Source of the DNA: Treponema bryantii
GTDB lineage: Bacteria; Spirochaetota; Spirochaetia; Treponematales; Treponemataceae
Direction: 5' to 3'
Assembly (NCBI RefSeq): GCF_036492245.1
Contig: NZ_AP025286.1
Location: 1,798,001 to 1,862,000, forward strand
DNA: 64,000 nt
Shown: piece by piece, positions 45,879 to 55,039 of the stretch
Numbering within the stretch: the stretch's first letter is position 1
Layout of the letters: every line of letters starts with the position of its first letter
Made by a program: the position numbers and the translations under genes
The notes under the pieces: model-generated
What the model was told of the DNA's origin: nothing
Databases searched by the model: none
What the model saw: the letters and a program-made list of their open reading frames with translations, nothing else

Positions 45879-46786
45879 TGAAGTATTCACCAGAACGCCA
45901 TAAGCGTTTCAGTAAAATTGAGCCCTGGCTTTATCTTTCTCCGTTTCTGATTTTCATAATCATCTTTACTCTTTATCCGGTAATCAACGTTTTTACTATT
46001 TCCTTTAAAGAAAACTACAGCTATCTGAAAGGAACTTTTAAAGCCTTTAATTTTGAAAATTATAAATATGTTTTAACTGATGACAAATTTATTTCAGGCT
46101 TAAAGAATACAGCTCTTTATGTTTTATTTGTCGTTCCAATCAGTACTGCTATATCACTTTTTTTTGCAAATCTCTTAAATAAAAAAGTAAAGGGAAGTGC
46201 AGTTTTTCAAACAGCCTTCTTTCTGCCTATGGTAACTTCTGTAACTGCGGTCGGCCTTATCTGGCGACTGATGTATAACCAGCAGTACGGAATTATCAAC
46301 TGGGTGCTTTCAAAATTCGGAATTGAAAAAATCGGGTGGGTAACTGAATCAAAGTGGTCGCTGCTTGCCCTTATCATATTTGGAGTCTGGAATATTCTCC
46401 CGTTCACAATTATCATTCTGCTTTCGGGAATGCAGAACATCAATGAAATGTATTATACAGTTGCGCGTGTAGACGGTGCAAAGCCTATGCGGATTTTCTT
46501 TAAAATTACAGTTCCACTTTTGTCTCCGACAATCTTCCTTGTGTGCATTGTTAATACAATCACCTGCTTTAAGGTTTTCAGTGAGCTGTATCCGCTGTTC
46601 TATGGAAAACCGGGACCTTATTACAATCTCTACACAGTTGTTTATTATATCAGATATGCAATGATGGAAAAGAGAAAGTATGGTTATGCCGCCGCTGCAG
46701 CCGTAATTCTTTTCCTCTGTATTTTCGTAGTAACAATGCTTGAGCTCCATCTCAAAAAACGAATGGGAAGGAAGGGACTGAAATGA
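45878..46786 (+). CDS. Sugar ABC permease, UgpA/MalF type
   Basis: 302 residues, six helices, with WLYLSPFLIFIIIFTLYPVINVFTIS at the first helix and the coupling loop MYYTVARVDGAKPMRIFFKITVPLLSPT. GTG or ATG at the overlap with the ATPase stop: the start codon at 45878 is GTG inside GTAGTG. It ends four bases into the next gene (ATGA). Confidence 0.87.
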   Translation: MKYSPERHKRFSKIEPWLYLSPFLIFIIIFTLYPVINVFTISFKENYSYLKGTFKAFNFENYKYVLTDDKFISGLKNTALYVLFVVPISTAISLFFANLLNKKVKGSAVFQTAFFLPMVTSVTAVGLIWRLMYNQQYGIINWVLSKFGIEKIGWVTESKWSLLALIIFGVWNILPFTIIILLSGMQNINEMYYTVARVDGAKPMRIFFKITVPLLSPTIFLVCIVNTITCFKVFSELYPLFYGKPGPYYNLYTVVYYIRYAMMEKRKYGYAAAAAVILFLCIFVVTMLELHLKKRMGRKGLK

Positions 46787-47634
46787 AAAAAAAGCTGTCA
46801 TTGTCGGGCTTGACCCGAAGATCTTTCGCAAAAATCCCTGTTTACTTCTTTTTAATCCTCGGCTCCATCATAATGGTGTTCCCGTTCATCTGGATGATAC
46901 TCACATCGTTCAAAACACATGCAGAAGCAATCATGTTTCCGCCGAAATTCTTTCCGGCAAATTTTTCTTTTGTAAATTATCGCGAAGCCTTTTCAATGGC
47001 TCCGTTTGGAAAATATTTTATAAACTCAGTAATTGTAATGGTGCTTTCAGTTCTCACAACAACAACCACAACAATTCTCGCATCATTTGCTTTTTCAAAA
47101 CTGAAATTCCCGGGCCGCAGCCTTATCTTTTCAATTCTGCTAAGCCTTATGATGATTCCTTTTGAAATGTTAATCATCACAAATTATACTACAATCGTAA
47201 AAATCAAATTGTACAATACAATACCTGCTCTGGTAATGCCTTTTATCGCAAGCATCTTTTATACATACATTCTCAAAAACTTTTTTGATACTATTTCAGA
47301 CAATCTTTATTATTCTGCAAGAATAGACGGTGCTTCAAACTGGCTTTACCTATGGCGTATCATGGTTCCGATTGCAAAACCATCTCTTTTTACTATTATA
47401 TTGCTTAACGCATTGTCTTCATGGAACAGCTTTATGTGGCCTCTTTATGTAACCTCGGATGCAAAGAGCCGAACATTGCCATATGGTCTTCAGGTTTTCA
47501 CTACAGAAGCTGCCAGCTATTCTGAATATCTTATGGCTGCTTCAACTATCGTTGTTCTCCCAATGATTATACTTTTCATTCTTACAAGAAAGTATATTGT
47601 AAACGGCGTAAGCAGCGGTGGTCTTAAAGGTTAG
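46783..47634 (+). CDS. Sugar ABC permease, UgpE/MalG type, with repeat-coded N-terminus
   Basis: 283 residues and six helices; the loop LYYSARIDGASNWLYLWRIMVPIAKPSL is the MalG-type coupling helix. GGAAGGGA provides the ribosome site at the ATGA overlap with the preceding gene. Residues about 5-14 (LSLSGLTRRS) are encoded by an R2 repeat (46796-46824), so this intergenic element has entered the reading frame as a cytoplasmic N-terminal extension without breaking it. Confidence 0.87.
   Translation: MKKKLSLSGLTRRSFAKIPVYFFLILGSIIMVFPFIWMILTSFKTHAEAIMFPPKFFPANFSFVNYREAFSMAPFGKYFINSVIVMVLSVLTTTTTTILASFAFSKLKFPGRSLIFSILLSLMMIPFEMLIITNYTTIVKIKLYNTIPALVMPFIASIFYTYILKNFFDTISDNLYYSARIDGASNWLYLWRIMVPIAKPSLFTIILLNALSSWNSFMWPLYVTSDAKSRTLPYGLQVFTTEAASYSEYLMAASTIVVLPMIILFILTRKYIVNGVSSGGLKG
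46796..46824 (+). repeat. R2 repeat inside a coding sequence
   Basis: TGTCATTGTCGGGCTTGACC followed by CGAAGATCT matches the R2 units at 29111 and 43584 (inverse). It is translated as part of the UgpE-type permease. Confidence 0.75.
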
Positions 47635-47714
47635 GCTAATAAATTTTTCTTATATTTAAATTTCAACTTTAAAAATCTACCTGTGTATTGTAAACTATAT
47701 ATGGGTGGATTTTT

Positions 47715-49541
47715 ATGAATAAAAAAACTATATGTACATCAATGGGCATATTATGCTTTTTGATGGCATCCTGCTCTAAAATTCCAGAAATGACACTGGA
47801 AGAAATAGAATTACATTCCCAGAATCTAAATGCTGAACTAATACAAAAAACACTTAGCAAACCCTGGACTGGACAGGAATTTAAAGCCGGAAATGTCGGT
47901 GGCATCTGGTATGACACAATCTTATCTGATCCAAAAACTTTTAATCAGGTAATTGCTGAACGCGACGGTACAAGTGCTTCTATTGTAAGTATGACACTGG
48001 AATATCTTAGCGATTACGACATGACAACCCGCGAATGGAAGCCTAGAGCTGCTTATTATCAAATAATAACCGACGAAGAAGCAAATACCCTTACAGTTCG
48101 TTTTACAATCCGAGACGATTTTTATTGGACCTGGTATGGCTCAGATAAAAAGATCCCTGTAACTTCAGATGATTTTGTTTTCTGGTATAACGAAATCGAT
48201 GGAGATCCAGATATGGGGTCTAATGGCTACGGCTCACAATGGATTTTGATGGAAGATGGTACAGAAGCCCATATCGACTGTAAAAAAATCGATGACAAGA
48301 CTTTTGAATTTATCTATCCTAGAATAGTTGCAGATCCTATGCTCTCAACTAATATGAAACTTTGTCCTTCATTTATATTTAAGCCTGCAAAAGAGAAAAA
48401 TGGGGCTGAGGGAATAAAGGCTTTGTTCAGTATTGATAAGGATCCAAAAGAAATACCTTCCTGCGGAATGTGGTATATCACAGAATACATTCCAGCCCAG
48501 AGACTTGTATTTACCCGAAATCCAAATTACTGGGATAAAGATTCTAATGGGAATTCAATCCCATATCCTGAACAGAGAATTTATCAGATTGTAGGGGATA
48601 CAAATACAGATTATCTTCTTTTCAAACAAGGACAAACAGAAGTTTACAGTCCGACACCAGAACAGGTAGAAGACCTTGTTGCAAATCAGAAAGAGGACTA
48701 TACGGTTTTCAATGCAGATGGTTCTATGGGGTCTTCAATGTGGAGCTTTAATCAGAATCCTCAGAACAAAGACAAGCCATATTATAACTGGTTTACCAAA
48801 AAGGAATTCCGACAGGCAATGAGCTGTCTTTTCAATCGCGATAGGGTTGCCCTGCAGACTTACCGTGGTCTTGCAGAAGCTAAGTATGATTTTTTCCCGG
48901 AAGTAAATCCATACTTTAATCCTGATATCACATTAAAATATAAGTACAATCCAAAGCAGGCAGAAGAACTACTTCAATCAATCGGCTTTGTGAAAAAAGA
49001 TGGCCACTATTATGACGACAAAGGAAATAAGATTGAGTTTGACCTTTTAATTTCAAGCGGTGGAACTACCGCAAATGATATGGCTCAGATTATTACAGAT
49101 GAATGCAGTAAGGTTGGAATAACGATTAATGTCCGACAGGTAGATTTTCAGAAGCAGGTTGAAATGCTTACTTCAACTTATGACTGGCAGTCTATTTTTA
49201 TCGGTCTTGGCAAAAATCTCTTTCCTTCACAGGGATCTAATGTATGGCCGAGTTATGGAAACTTACACTTATGGTATCCCCTGCAGGAAACACCGGCAAC
49301 AGATTGGGAAGCCCGTGTTGATTACCTTTATAACGAAGGCAGTTTTACAATTGACCATGACAAGGCAAAAGCAATCTGGGATGAGTATCAGGAAATCCTT
49401 CTTGAACAATGTCCTGTAATCTATCTTATGCGTTCAAAATCTTTCTTTGCAATCCGTAATAAATGGGATCTGACAAATGTCTATTATGATAATAGAAACA
49501 GTGCTCTTATAGACAATGTTTATTTGAAGGAAGGAAGATAA
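47715..49541 (+). CDS. Extracellular solute-binding lipoprotein, family 5
   Basis: 608 residues with a lipobox LMASC at C20. The SBP_bac_5 order is normal here: the N-lobe, then TLTVRFTIRDDFYWTW and PVTSDDFVFWYNEI, CGMWYITEYIPAQRLVFTRNPNYWDKD, the FRQAMSCLFNRD segment, and a C-terminal AKAIWDEYQEILLEQCPVIYLMRS. This is the reverse of the permuted OppA at 24761. The longer length and Trp/Tyr-rich lobes resemble binding proteins for oligosaccharides or larger peptides. GGTGGA lies 6-8 nt upstream. First gene of a four-gene operon. Confidence 0.82.
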   Translation: MNKKTICTSMGILCFLMASCSKIPEMTLEEIELHSQNLNAELIQKTLSKPWTGQEFKAGNVGGIWYDTILSDPKTFNQVIAERDGTSASIVSMTLEYLSDYDMTTREWKPRAAYYQIITDEEANTLTVRFTIRDDFYWTWYGSDKKIPVTSDDFVFWYNEIDGDPDMGSNGYGSQWILMEDGTEAHIDCKKIDDKTFEFIYPRIVADPMLSTNMKLCPSFIFKPAKEKNGAEGIKALFSIDKDPKEIPSCGMWYITEYIPAQRLVFTRNPNYWDKDSNGNSIPYPEQRIYQIVGDTNTDYLLFKQGQTEVYSPTPEQVEDLVANQKEDYTVFNADGSMGSSMWSFNQNPQNKDKPYYNWFTKKEFRQAMSCLFNRDRVALQTYRGLAEAKYDFFPEVNPYFNPDITLKYKYNPKQAEELLQSIGFVKKDGHYYDDKGNKIEFDLLISSGGTTANDMAQIITDECSKVGITINVRQVDFQKQVEMLTSTYDWQSIFIGLGKNLFPSQGSNVWPSYGNLHLWYPLQETPATDWEARVDYLYNEGSFTIDHDKAKAIWDEYQEILLEQCPVIYLMRSKSFFAIRNKWDLTNVYYDNRNSALIDNVYLKEGR

Positions 49542-50662
49542 TGAATAAAATAAAACTCTTTTATTTAAAATTAAAAGCGACAGTTACTGCACCGCAAAAA
49601 GCTTTTAAGGCAAAAGCACCTCTTGCTTCCTTTATAACCGGAAGAATTATTACAATGATTTTTCTTCTTTTTCTATTAGGCTTTGCGCTCTTTGGTTTAA
49701 TGGAACTTGCTCCTGGAGATATTGTTGACCAGATGATGACGCAGCAGCTTCTTACGAGCACAGAAAGTCAGGGTGGAAAAAATGCAGTGAACTCACTTGG
49801 TGGCTCACAAGATAAAAACTTTACCACCGAACAAATGGACGCTTTGCGTGCCGAGCTTGGACTCGATAAACCTTTTTACGTTCAGTACTTCAAGTGGCTT
49901 AAGCGCGTTATTGTAAACCACGACCTTGGAACCAGCCTCATATCTAAGGCTCCGGTCAGCTTTTTAATACGGAGCCGCTTGTGGAACTCGGTATTACTGA
50001 ATCTTATTTCCCTTGTTTTTATAACCACGTTCTCTTTTTTACTCGGAGTCTTTTTCTCCAGCAAGGCCGGAACACGGCTGGATGTAGGCGCAACCTTCTT
50101 TGCGCTTTTCTTCCATGCCTTCCCGGGAATCCTTCTTTTGATTCTGTTGCAGCTTTTTGCTTCAATCACAAATCTTTTCCCGGTGACCGCATATCCTGAT
50201 TTTCCTTTTAAAGATGCGCCAATGAAATTTACATTCAGTTACGCTCATCATGTTTTCCTACCTCTGCTTGCGTCTTTCCTCGGCGGACTTGGCGGCACAA
50301 TGCGAATGATCCGCGCAACAATGCTGGACCAGATGGGAATGCCTTATATCTTTGCTCTGCGTTCCCGCGGCATCAGCGAAAAAAGAGTTTACCTTAATCA
50401 CGCCTTCCGTAATACCCTGAATCCATACATCACAGGAAGTGCAAACCTTCTTGCAGGACTTTTCTCAGGCTCGCTCGTTCTTGAAATCATCTTTGCTTAT
50501 CCTGGAATCGGCCGCCTTATGTACGACGCAGTTCTTCAGGAAGACATAAATCTTGTTCTTGCAAACAGCATGTTTATTTCGGCACTCGTGCTTGTCGGCA
50601 TGGTAATCAGTGATATTCTGCTTGCCATTGTAGATCCTAGAATCAGATTCGGAAACGAGTAA
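49541..50662 (+). CDS. Opp/Dpp-type ABC permease B
   Basis: 373 residues, longer than OppB at 20692 (303) because of an N-terminal basic extension and a loop insert between the first helix and LDKPFYVQYFKWL (about 60-105; STESQGGKNAVNSLGGSQD). The coupling loop is YIFALRSRGISEKRVYLNHAFRNTLNPY. The TAA of the binding protein overlaps the start. The insertion is common in permeases linked to oligosaccharide-type family 5 binding proteins. Confidence 0.86.
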   Translation: MNKIKLFYLKLKATVTAPQKAFKAKAPLASFITGRIITMIFLLFLLGFALFGLMELAPGDIVDQMMTQQLLTSTESQGGKNAVNSLGGSQDKNFTTEQMDALRAELGLDKPFYVQYFKWLKRVIVNHDLGTSLISKAPVSFLIRSRLWNSVLLNLISLVFITTFSFLLGVFFSSKAGTRLDVGATFFALFFHAFPGILLLILLQLFASITNLFPVTAYPDFPFKDAPMKFTFSYAHHVFLPLLASFLGGLGGTMRMIRATMLDQMGMPYIFALRSRGISEKRVYLNHAFRNTLNPYITGSANLLAGLFSGSLVLEIIFAYPGIGRLMYDAVLQEDINLVLANSMFISALVLVGMVISDILLAIVDPRIRFGNE

Positions 50663-50677
50663 AGGAGTAGGGAACAA

Positions 50678-52735
50678 ATGAAAAAATTAGCACAGTACAT
50701 TAAGACAAGACCTCTCGCATTGACCTCCCTGATTTTCCTCGCCCTCGTTTATCTTGTAATGATTTTTGCAGAGTTCTTTGCACCTTACCAGCCGACACAG
50801 ACCTTTGAAAATAACACATACCATCCGGCAAATCTTCAGCTGACAAGTCACGGCATCAAAGTTCGCGAGTGCCGCACCATCAGTAAAATCAACTGGAAGT
50901 ACGCCCGCGTAAAAGACGAAGGCTACACCCACGACTTCATACTTTTTGCTAAGGGCTACGAATATAAACTTCTCGGCTTTATCCCATGCGACCGCCATCT
51001 CTTTGGAACAAAGGACCAGGCTTACCCGGCATATCTTCTTGGCGCCGACCATCTTGGCCGCGACCTTTTCAGCCGCATCATTTACGGAAGCCGCATCTCC
51101 CTTACAATCGGTTTTGTCGCCACCGCAATCGCCATGGTGCTTGCAATAATCTTCGGCGGCATCTCCGGTTACTTCGGCGGAAAAACCGACTGGTTCATAA
51201 TGCGCTTCGCCGAGTTCTTTATGCTCATCCCAAGCCTATACTTTATCCTTTTCCTGCGCTCGCTCTTAAACAGCCGCATGGATTCAGGAACCTCATACAT
51301 GATAATCACGCTGATTCTTTCGCTGGTCGGCTGGCCGGGTAGTGCAAGAACCATACGCGGAATTGTACACTCCGTAAAACGCGAAGAGTTTATTCTCAAC
51401 ACCAAACTCGAAGGCGTTCCGTCCCTCGTCGTAATTTTCGGGCACATCATTCCGCAGATTACAAGTCTTTTGATTGTAAGCATAACGCTGAGTGTTCCGG
51501 GCTTTATCATGAGCGAAACAACACTTTCATATCTTGGCCTTGGTATCAGTGATCCTGCCGTGAGCTGGGGCTCACTTATCAACCGCGATATTTCAACTCT
51601 CTCAAATCTCAGAAACTTCCCGTGGCTTTTGTATCCGGTTCTCATGCTGCTGCTTGTGACTCTTGCCTTCAATTTTGTCGGTGATGCGCTCCGAGATTTC
51701 TATGACCCGTACAGCGCTGTTTTCAAAAGATTTAAAAAGGGGAAGGGGGAAGTCTCCCCCCGCTCTAATCGAGAATCCGTTAAAAACCGAGCTGCGGCAG
51801 CGGGTCGGTTTAGGATTTTCCACCAAATTGCGCACATCCGGGCTATGCCCGGATGTACCCCTTCTCCTAAGGGCTCCGCCCTTAAGAACCCGCCGTCACC
51901 GGAAGACAGTATCCTCTCTGTCCAGGACCTTCACGTTACCTTCCACGTACTCCGCGGAACAGAGTGGACACCATTCGAAGCTGCCCGCGGCGTTTCCTTT
52001 GATGTAAAAAAAGGCGAAATCCTCGGACTCGTCGGCGAATCAGGAAGCGGTAAGTCTGTTTCAACAACAGCCATACCGGGACTCCTTCCACAGAATGCAG
52101 AATGCACCGGCCACATTTATTACAATGGAGTTGACCTTCTTTCACTCTCACAAAAAGAACTCCGTGAATACCGCGGCAAAAAGATAGCCCTTATTTTCCA
52201 GGAGCCGGGCCGTTCTTATGATCCTCTTCAGAATGTAGGAAGCATCTTCTTTGAAACATTCAGAATCCTCGAACCAGAGATTACCCGCGAGGCTGCTGAC
52301 AAAAAAACAATCGAACTTCTCACACAGGTTGGAATCCCTGAACCGGATAAGCGCCTCAAATCATATCCTCATCAGTTTTCTGGCGGCCAGCTTCAACGAA
52401 TCGGAATTGCACTTGCACTTGCCCAGAATTGTGAACTCTTAATTGCCGACGAGCCTACAACCGCGCTCGACGTAACAATTCAGGCACAGATTATTTCACT
52501 CCTTTTGAAGCTGCAGAAAAAACGAAATCTTTCAATCATCTTCATCAGCCACAATATCAATCTTGTTGCCCAGATTTCAGACAGAATTGCCGTAATGTAT
52601 CAGGGCCAGATTATTGAAACAGGAAGTCCGGACGAGGTTATCAAAAATCCTCAGCACGAATACACACAAAAGCTTGTTTCATCGCTCATTGAATTTGGAA
52701 CTCATTACACAGACAAGAAAGGAGGGCAGAACTAA
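50678..52735 (+). CDS. Fused OppC-like permease and OppD-like ATPase with repeat-coded linker
   Basis: 685 residues. Residues 1-350 are a complete OppC permease: helix near 14-34, HLFGTKDQ...YLLGADHLGRDLFSRIIYGSRISL, coupling loop TKLEGVPSLVVIFGHIIPQITSL, and the usual end NFVGDALRDFYDPY. Residues about 408-685 are a complete OppD ATPase: Walker A GESGSGKS at 452-459, signature FSGGQLQR, Walker B LLIADEPTTALD, ISHNINLV. The linker (about 353-406) is basic, low in complexity and encoded by palindromic repeat DNA (51735-51895). OppD-type proteins normally come from a separate gene, and its oligo_HPY cysteine tail is missing here. An internal ATG at 51843 lacks a good ribosome site. Confidence 0.85.
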   Translation: MKKLAQYIKTRPLALTSLIFLALVYLVMIFAEFFAPYQPTQTFENNTYHPANLQLTSHGIKVRECRTISKINWKYARVKDEGYTHDFILFAKGYEYKLLGFIPCDRHLFGTKDQAYPAYLLGADHLGRDLFSRIIYGSRISLTIGFVATAIAMVLAIIFGGISGYFGGKTDWFIMRFAEFFMLIPSLYFILFLRSLLNSRMDSGTSYMIITLILSLVGWPGSARTIRGIVHSVKREEFILNTKLEGVPSLVVIFGHIIPQITSLLIVSITLSVPGFIMSETTLSYLGLGISDPAVSWGSLINRDISTLSNLRNFPWLLYPVLMLLLVTLAFNFVGDALRDFYDPYSAVFKRFKKGKGEVSPRSNRESVKNRAAAAGRFRIFHQIAHIRAMPGCTPSPKGSALKNPPSPEDSILSVQDLHVTFHVLRGTEWTPFEAARGVSFDVKKGEILGLVGESGSGKSVSTTAIPGLLPQNAECTGHIYYNGVDLLSLSQKELREYRGKKIALIFQEPGRSYDPLQNVGSIFFETFRILEPEITREAADKKTIELLTQVGIPEPDKRLKSYPHQFSGGQLQRIGIALALAQNCELLIADEPTTALDVTIQAQIISLLLKLQKKRNLSIIFISHNINLVAQISDRIAVMYQGQIIETGSPDEVIKNPQHEYTQKLVSSLIEFGTHYTDKKGGQN
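51735..51895. repeat. Composite repeat (R4 arms with nested R3) inside the fused transporter gene
   Basis: The left arm AAGGGGGAAGTCTCCCCCC and the right part TACCCCTTCTCCTAAGGGC...CCCTTAAGAACCC reappear, inverted, at 61516-61603. Between them sits an R3 unit (51765-51820, core GCTGCGGCAGCGGG) and a further small palindrome CATCCGGGC...GCCCGGATG at about 51835-51855. All of it stays in frame. Confidence 0.75.
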
Positions 52736-53703
52736 TGGCAAACGAAAATATCATCGAAGTAAATAACCTTTCAAAAACCTTCAATCTGGAAGCAGGCTTT
52801 TTTGCAAAAAACAAGCAGAATGTTTATGCCGTAAATGACGTAAGCTTTGCAATTAAACGCGGAACAACTTACGGACTCGCCGGTGAGTCAGGCTGCGGAA
52901 AAACCACAACCGCAAGACTTTTAATCCAGCTTTATAAACAGACAAGCGGCTCAATAAAATATTTTGACGCCGAAGAAAAACTCCCACAGGAAGTTGAAGC
53001 CTACAAAAAAAATCAGCTCCGCCTTTACCGCGAAAAAGTAAAATACATTTTCCAGGACCCGGCCCGCTCGCTTAATCCAAGACTCAGTATTTACAACGTA
53101 CTTACAACAGGTCTTAAATATTCTTCCTTGTGGCAGGGAAAGGTCGCCGCACGTGAGCTTGCAGAAAAAATAATCACAGAGGTAGGCCTTTCAGCAGAAG
53201 ACCTCGAACGTCGTCCCGCAGAGTTCAGCGGTGGCCAGAGACAGCGCATTTCAATTGCCCGCGGTCTCATCATGAATCCATCACTTCTTGTATGCGACGA
53301 AGTAGTTTCTGCTCTGGACGTTTCAATTCAGGGACAGGTTTTAAACTTACTGCAGGATCTCCGCCAGACCAGAAATCTCAGCTATCTTTTTATCACCCAT
53401 GATCTCAAGGTAGCCTGTTATTTCTGTGACACAATTGGAGTAATGTATCGGGGCTACATGGTAGAAGAAGCCCCGGCCGCTGATCTTTATAAAACTGCAA
53501 TTCATCCTTACACAAAACTTCTTTTCGAAGGTGCACAGGGAGTTCTCAACAATTCAAATCAGGAAGTAAAGACAACATTGCAGCAGGAAAACTGCTGTCC
53601 GTTTGCATACCGCTGTCCAAAAGCAACTGAGCGCTGTAAAAAAGAACTTCCTGAGTTTACGAAGATTTCTAAGGGACACAGAGTAAGGTGCTTTGAAGCT
53701 TAA
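52735..53703 (+). CDS. Opp/Dpp-type ABC ATPase F
   Basis: 322 residues: Walker [21 protein letters not shown], signature [18 protein letters not shown] and a cysteine-rich tail CCPFAYRCPKATERC. Walker B reads LLVCDEVVSALD, with valine replacing the usual proline after the catalytic glutamate. It pairs with the ATPase half of the preceding fusion. GGAGGG precedes, and the start overlaps the fusion's stop (TAATG). Confidence 0.88.
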   Translation: MANENIIEVNNLSKTFNLEAGFFAKNKQNVYAVNDVSFAIKRGTTYGLAGESGCGKTTTARLLIQLYKQTSGSIKYFDAEEKLPQEVEAYKKNQLRLYREKVKYIFQDPARSLNPRLSIYNVLTTGLKYSSLWQGKVAARELAEKIITEVGLSAEDLERRPAEFSGGQRQRISIARGLIMNPSLLVCDEVVSALDVSIQGQVLNLLQDLRQTRNLSYLFITHDLKVACYFCDTIGVMYRGYMVEEAPAADLYKTAIHPYTKLLFEGAQGVLNNSNQEVKTTLQQENCCPFAYRCPKATERCKKELPEFTKISKGHRVRCFEA

Positions 53704-53712
53704 TAAGTATGT

Positions 53713-54273
53713 TTATTCAAGTCTTTCCTTAAGTTTTCTGATTTTCACAAAGCTCTTTATAAAAACATAAGTGTAGAGAATAAACATCAAAGTAAAGAAA
53801 GCTGTAATCACATAATCCCCCCTAGCGTTTCCAAAGTCACCATGAATTCCTTTAATAAAGTTCGGAATTACCAAACAAAGGAAAATTGTAATGAAGGGCA
53901 GGAGTCTGCGCTGCTGGATCTTCTGAAGCATCTGTAACTTTGAAGAATTATCAGAAAAAATCTCGTTGCTATTATCAGTATTATTTGCAGCAAGTGGTTT
54001 TCTAAAAATTGAAAAGCCGTTTACCGACCACAGGAATTCCCAGCCGTTATCAGCAAACATCTGACGATACTCAGGATTCTTTGAGCCGTTCTCATTTGTA
54101 AAATCAATTCTGTATGTCATATCTTCCGGTTCACATTTTTCAAACTTGTATAAACCAGGAAGCTTAAAGCTTACAACCTTCCAGCCGTTCTTGTGCTGTT
54201 TTTCAAGAAAAGCCTGTTCTTCTTCATATTCAAAAAGTGTATAAAATCTAAAAAGTGTCTTTGTGTTTTTCAT
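53713..54273 (-). CDS. DUF2812 membrane protein
   Basis: About 186 residues. A soluble N-terminal half with FRFYTLFEYEEEQAFLEKQHKNGWKVVSF and RIDF..... .YRQMFADNGWEF matches DUF2812; two membrane helices follow (about 122-140, 152-172) and a basic tail. DUF2812 proteins are regularly encoded next to PadR regulators and are probably their target, but their role is unknown. GGAGG lies 8 nt before ATG 54273, one nt after the PadR stop. Confidence 0.78.
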   Translation of the reverse strand: MKNTKTLFRFYTLFEYEEEQAFLEKQHKNGWKVVSFKLPGLYKFEKCEPEDMTYRIDFTNENGSKNPEYRQMFADNGWEFLWSVNGFSIFRKPLAANNTDNSNEIFSDNSSKLQMLQKIQQRRLLPFITIFLCLVIPNFIKGIHGDFGNARGDYVITAFFTLMFILYTYVFIKSFVKIRKLKERLE

Positions 54274-54274
54274 T

Positions 54275-54586
54275 TTATTTTCCTCCAATATTTCTATAAA
54301 GTCTTTTGATTCGTTCTATTTCCAGCTGAAGAACTTCCTGGCCAACTGAAGAGATTTTGTAAAGCTTTCGTTTTTCTTCTTCACGAACGAATTCAATCAA
54401 TCCATCCTTTTCCATTTTCCCCAAAGTTCCGTACATCGTGCCCGGTCCAATGTCTACCTGGCCTTCTGTCATCTGTTTTACCTTTTGAGTTATATTGTAT
54501 CCATGCATTTCTTCCTGAAGGCAAAACAAAATGTAAAACCCGGTTTCTGTCATCGGAACATAGACACGTTTAATTCTTGCATCCAT
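54275..54586 (-). CDS. PadR-family transcriptional regulator
   Basis: About 103 residues with the PadR winged helix: TETGFYILFCLQEEMHGYNITQKV, IGPGTMYGTLGKMEKDGLIEFV and KRKLYKISSVGQEVLQLE. Starts at ATG 54586, GGAGAGG 5 nt upstream; a GTG six bases earlier is inside that site. It probably represses its own operon via the palindromes in the promoter. Confidence 0.85.
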   Translation of the reverse strand: MDARIKRVYVPMTETGFYILFCLQEEMHGYNITQKVKQMTEGQVDIGPGTMYGTLGKMEKDGLIEFVREEEKRKLYKISSVGQEVLQLEIERIKRLYRNIGGK

Positions 54587-54610
54587 GGCCACCTCTCCAA
54601 GTATTGTATT

Positions 54611-54677
54611 TCGATATATCGCACCTCGCTATAACGAAGTTAGATATAATATATCGCAGTGTGATATATGTGTCAAG
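54611..54677 (-). promoter_or_regulatory. PadR promoter with embedded palindromic operators
   Basis: On the minus strand TTGACA (54677-54672) and TATATT (54654-54649) are 17 bp apart. The palindrome ATATATCGCAGTGTGATATAT (54650-54670, one base over this line's core arms of 7 bp) fills the spacer, and a second palindrome CGATATATCG lies at 54613-54622 downstream of the start site. Both share GATATA half-sites. Confidence 0.65.
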
Positions 54678-54679
54678 AT

Positions 54680-55039
54680 TTTTTTGAAATTTTGGAGAGA
54701 AGTTATTAATTCCACTTTCAAGGGTTAAAAAAGAATAGCGCGGGATCCCCACGCCATCTCGGTGGACCGAGATCTTTCGACCAGCCCAATAATTATTATA
54801 ATTATATCATTGGAAATATCAAGGAATTTAATTAAAACTAATAACGCATAGTAACTACAAAAGAAGGTAAAAAACGAATGAGAAAAAGACTCTAATTCTT
54901 TGGCTGTGAGATTGAAGAAGTTGAAGAAAGATGAATAGATTATCATGATTTTGATTAAAGTTTTTATATATATTTTCTTTGATAAACTGTGATATTTTAT
55001 GTCCCAAAAACCTAAAGTGTGCTATAATATTTTATTATT
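54680..55039. other. Non-coding AT-rich stretch at the island boundary
   Basis: No credible gene. It holds a GC-rich patch at 54738-54782 with the hairpin ATCTCGGTGGACCGAGAT, unlike its surroundings and perhaps a repeat scrap, and TATAAT at 55023-55028, 11 nt before the next ATG. It marks the change from the transporter region to the AT-rich island. Confidence 0.5.

Noticed and set aside
50678-52735. The fusion as two genes with an internal start at 51843
   Set aside because: No stop separates them and the internal ATG lacks a ribosome site; it remains a minor possibility.
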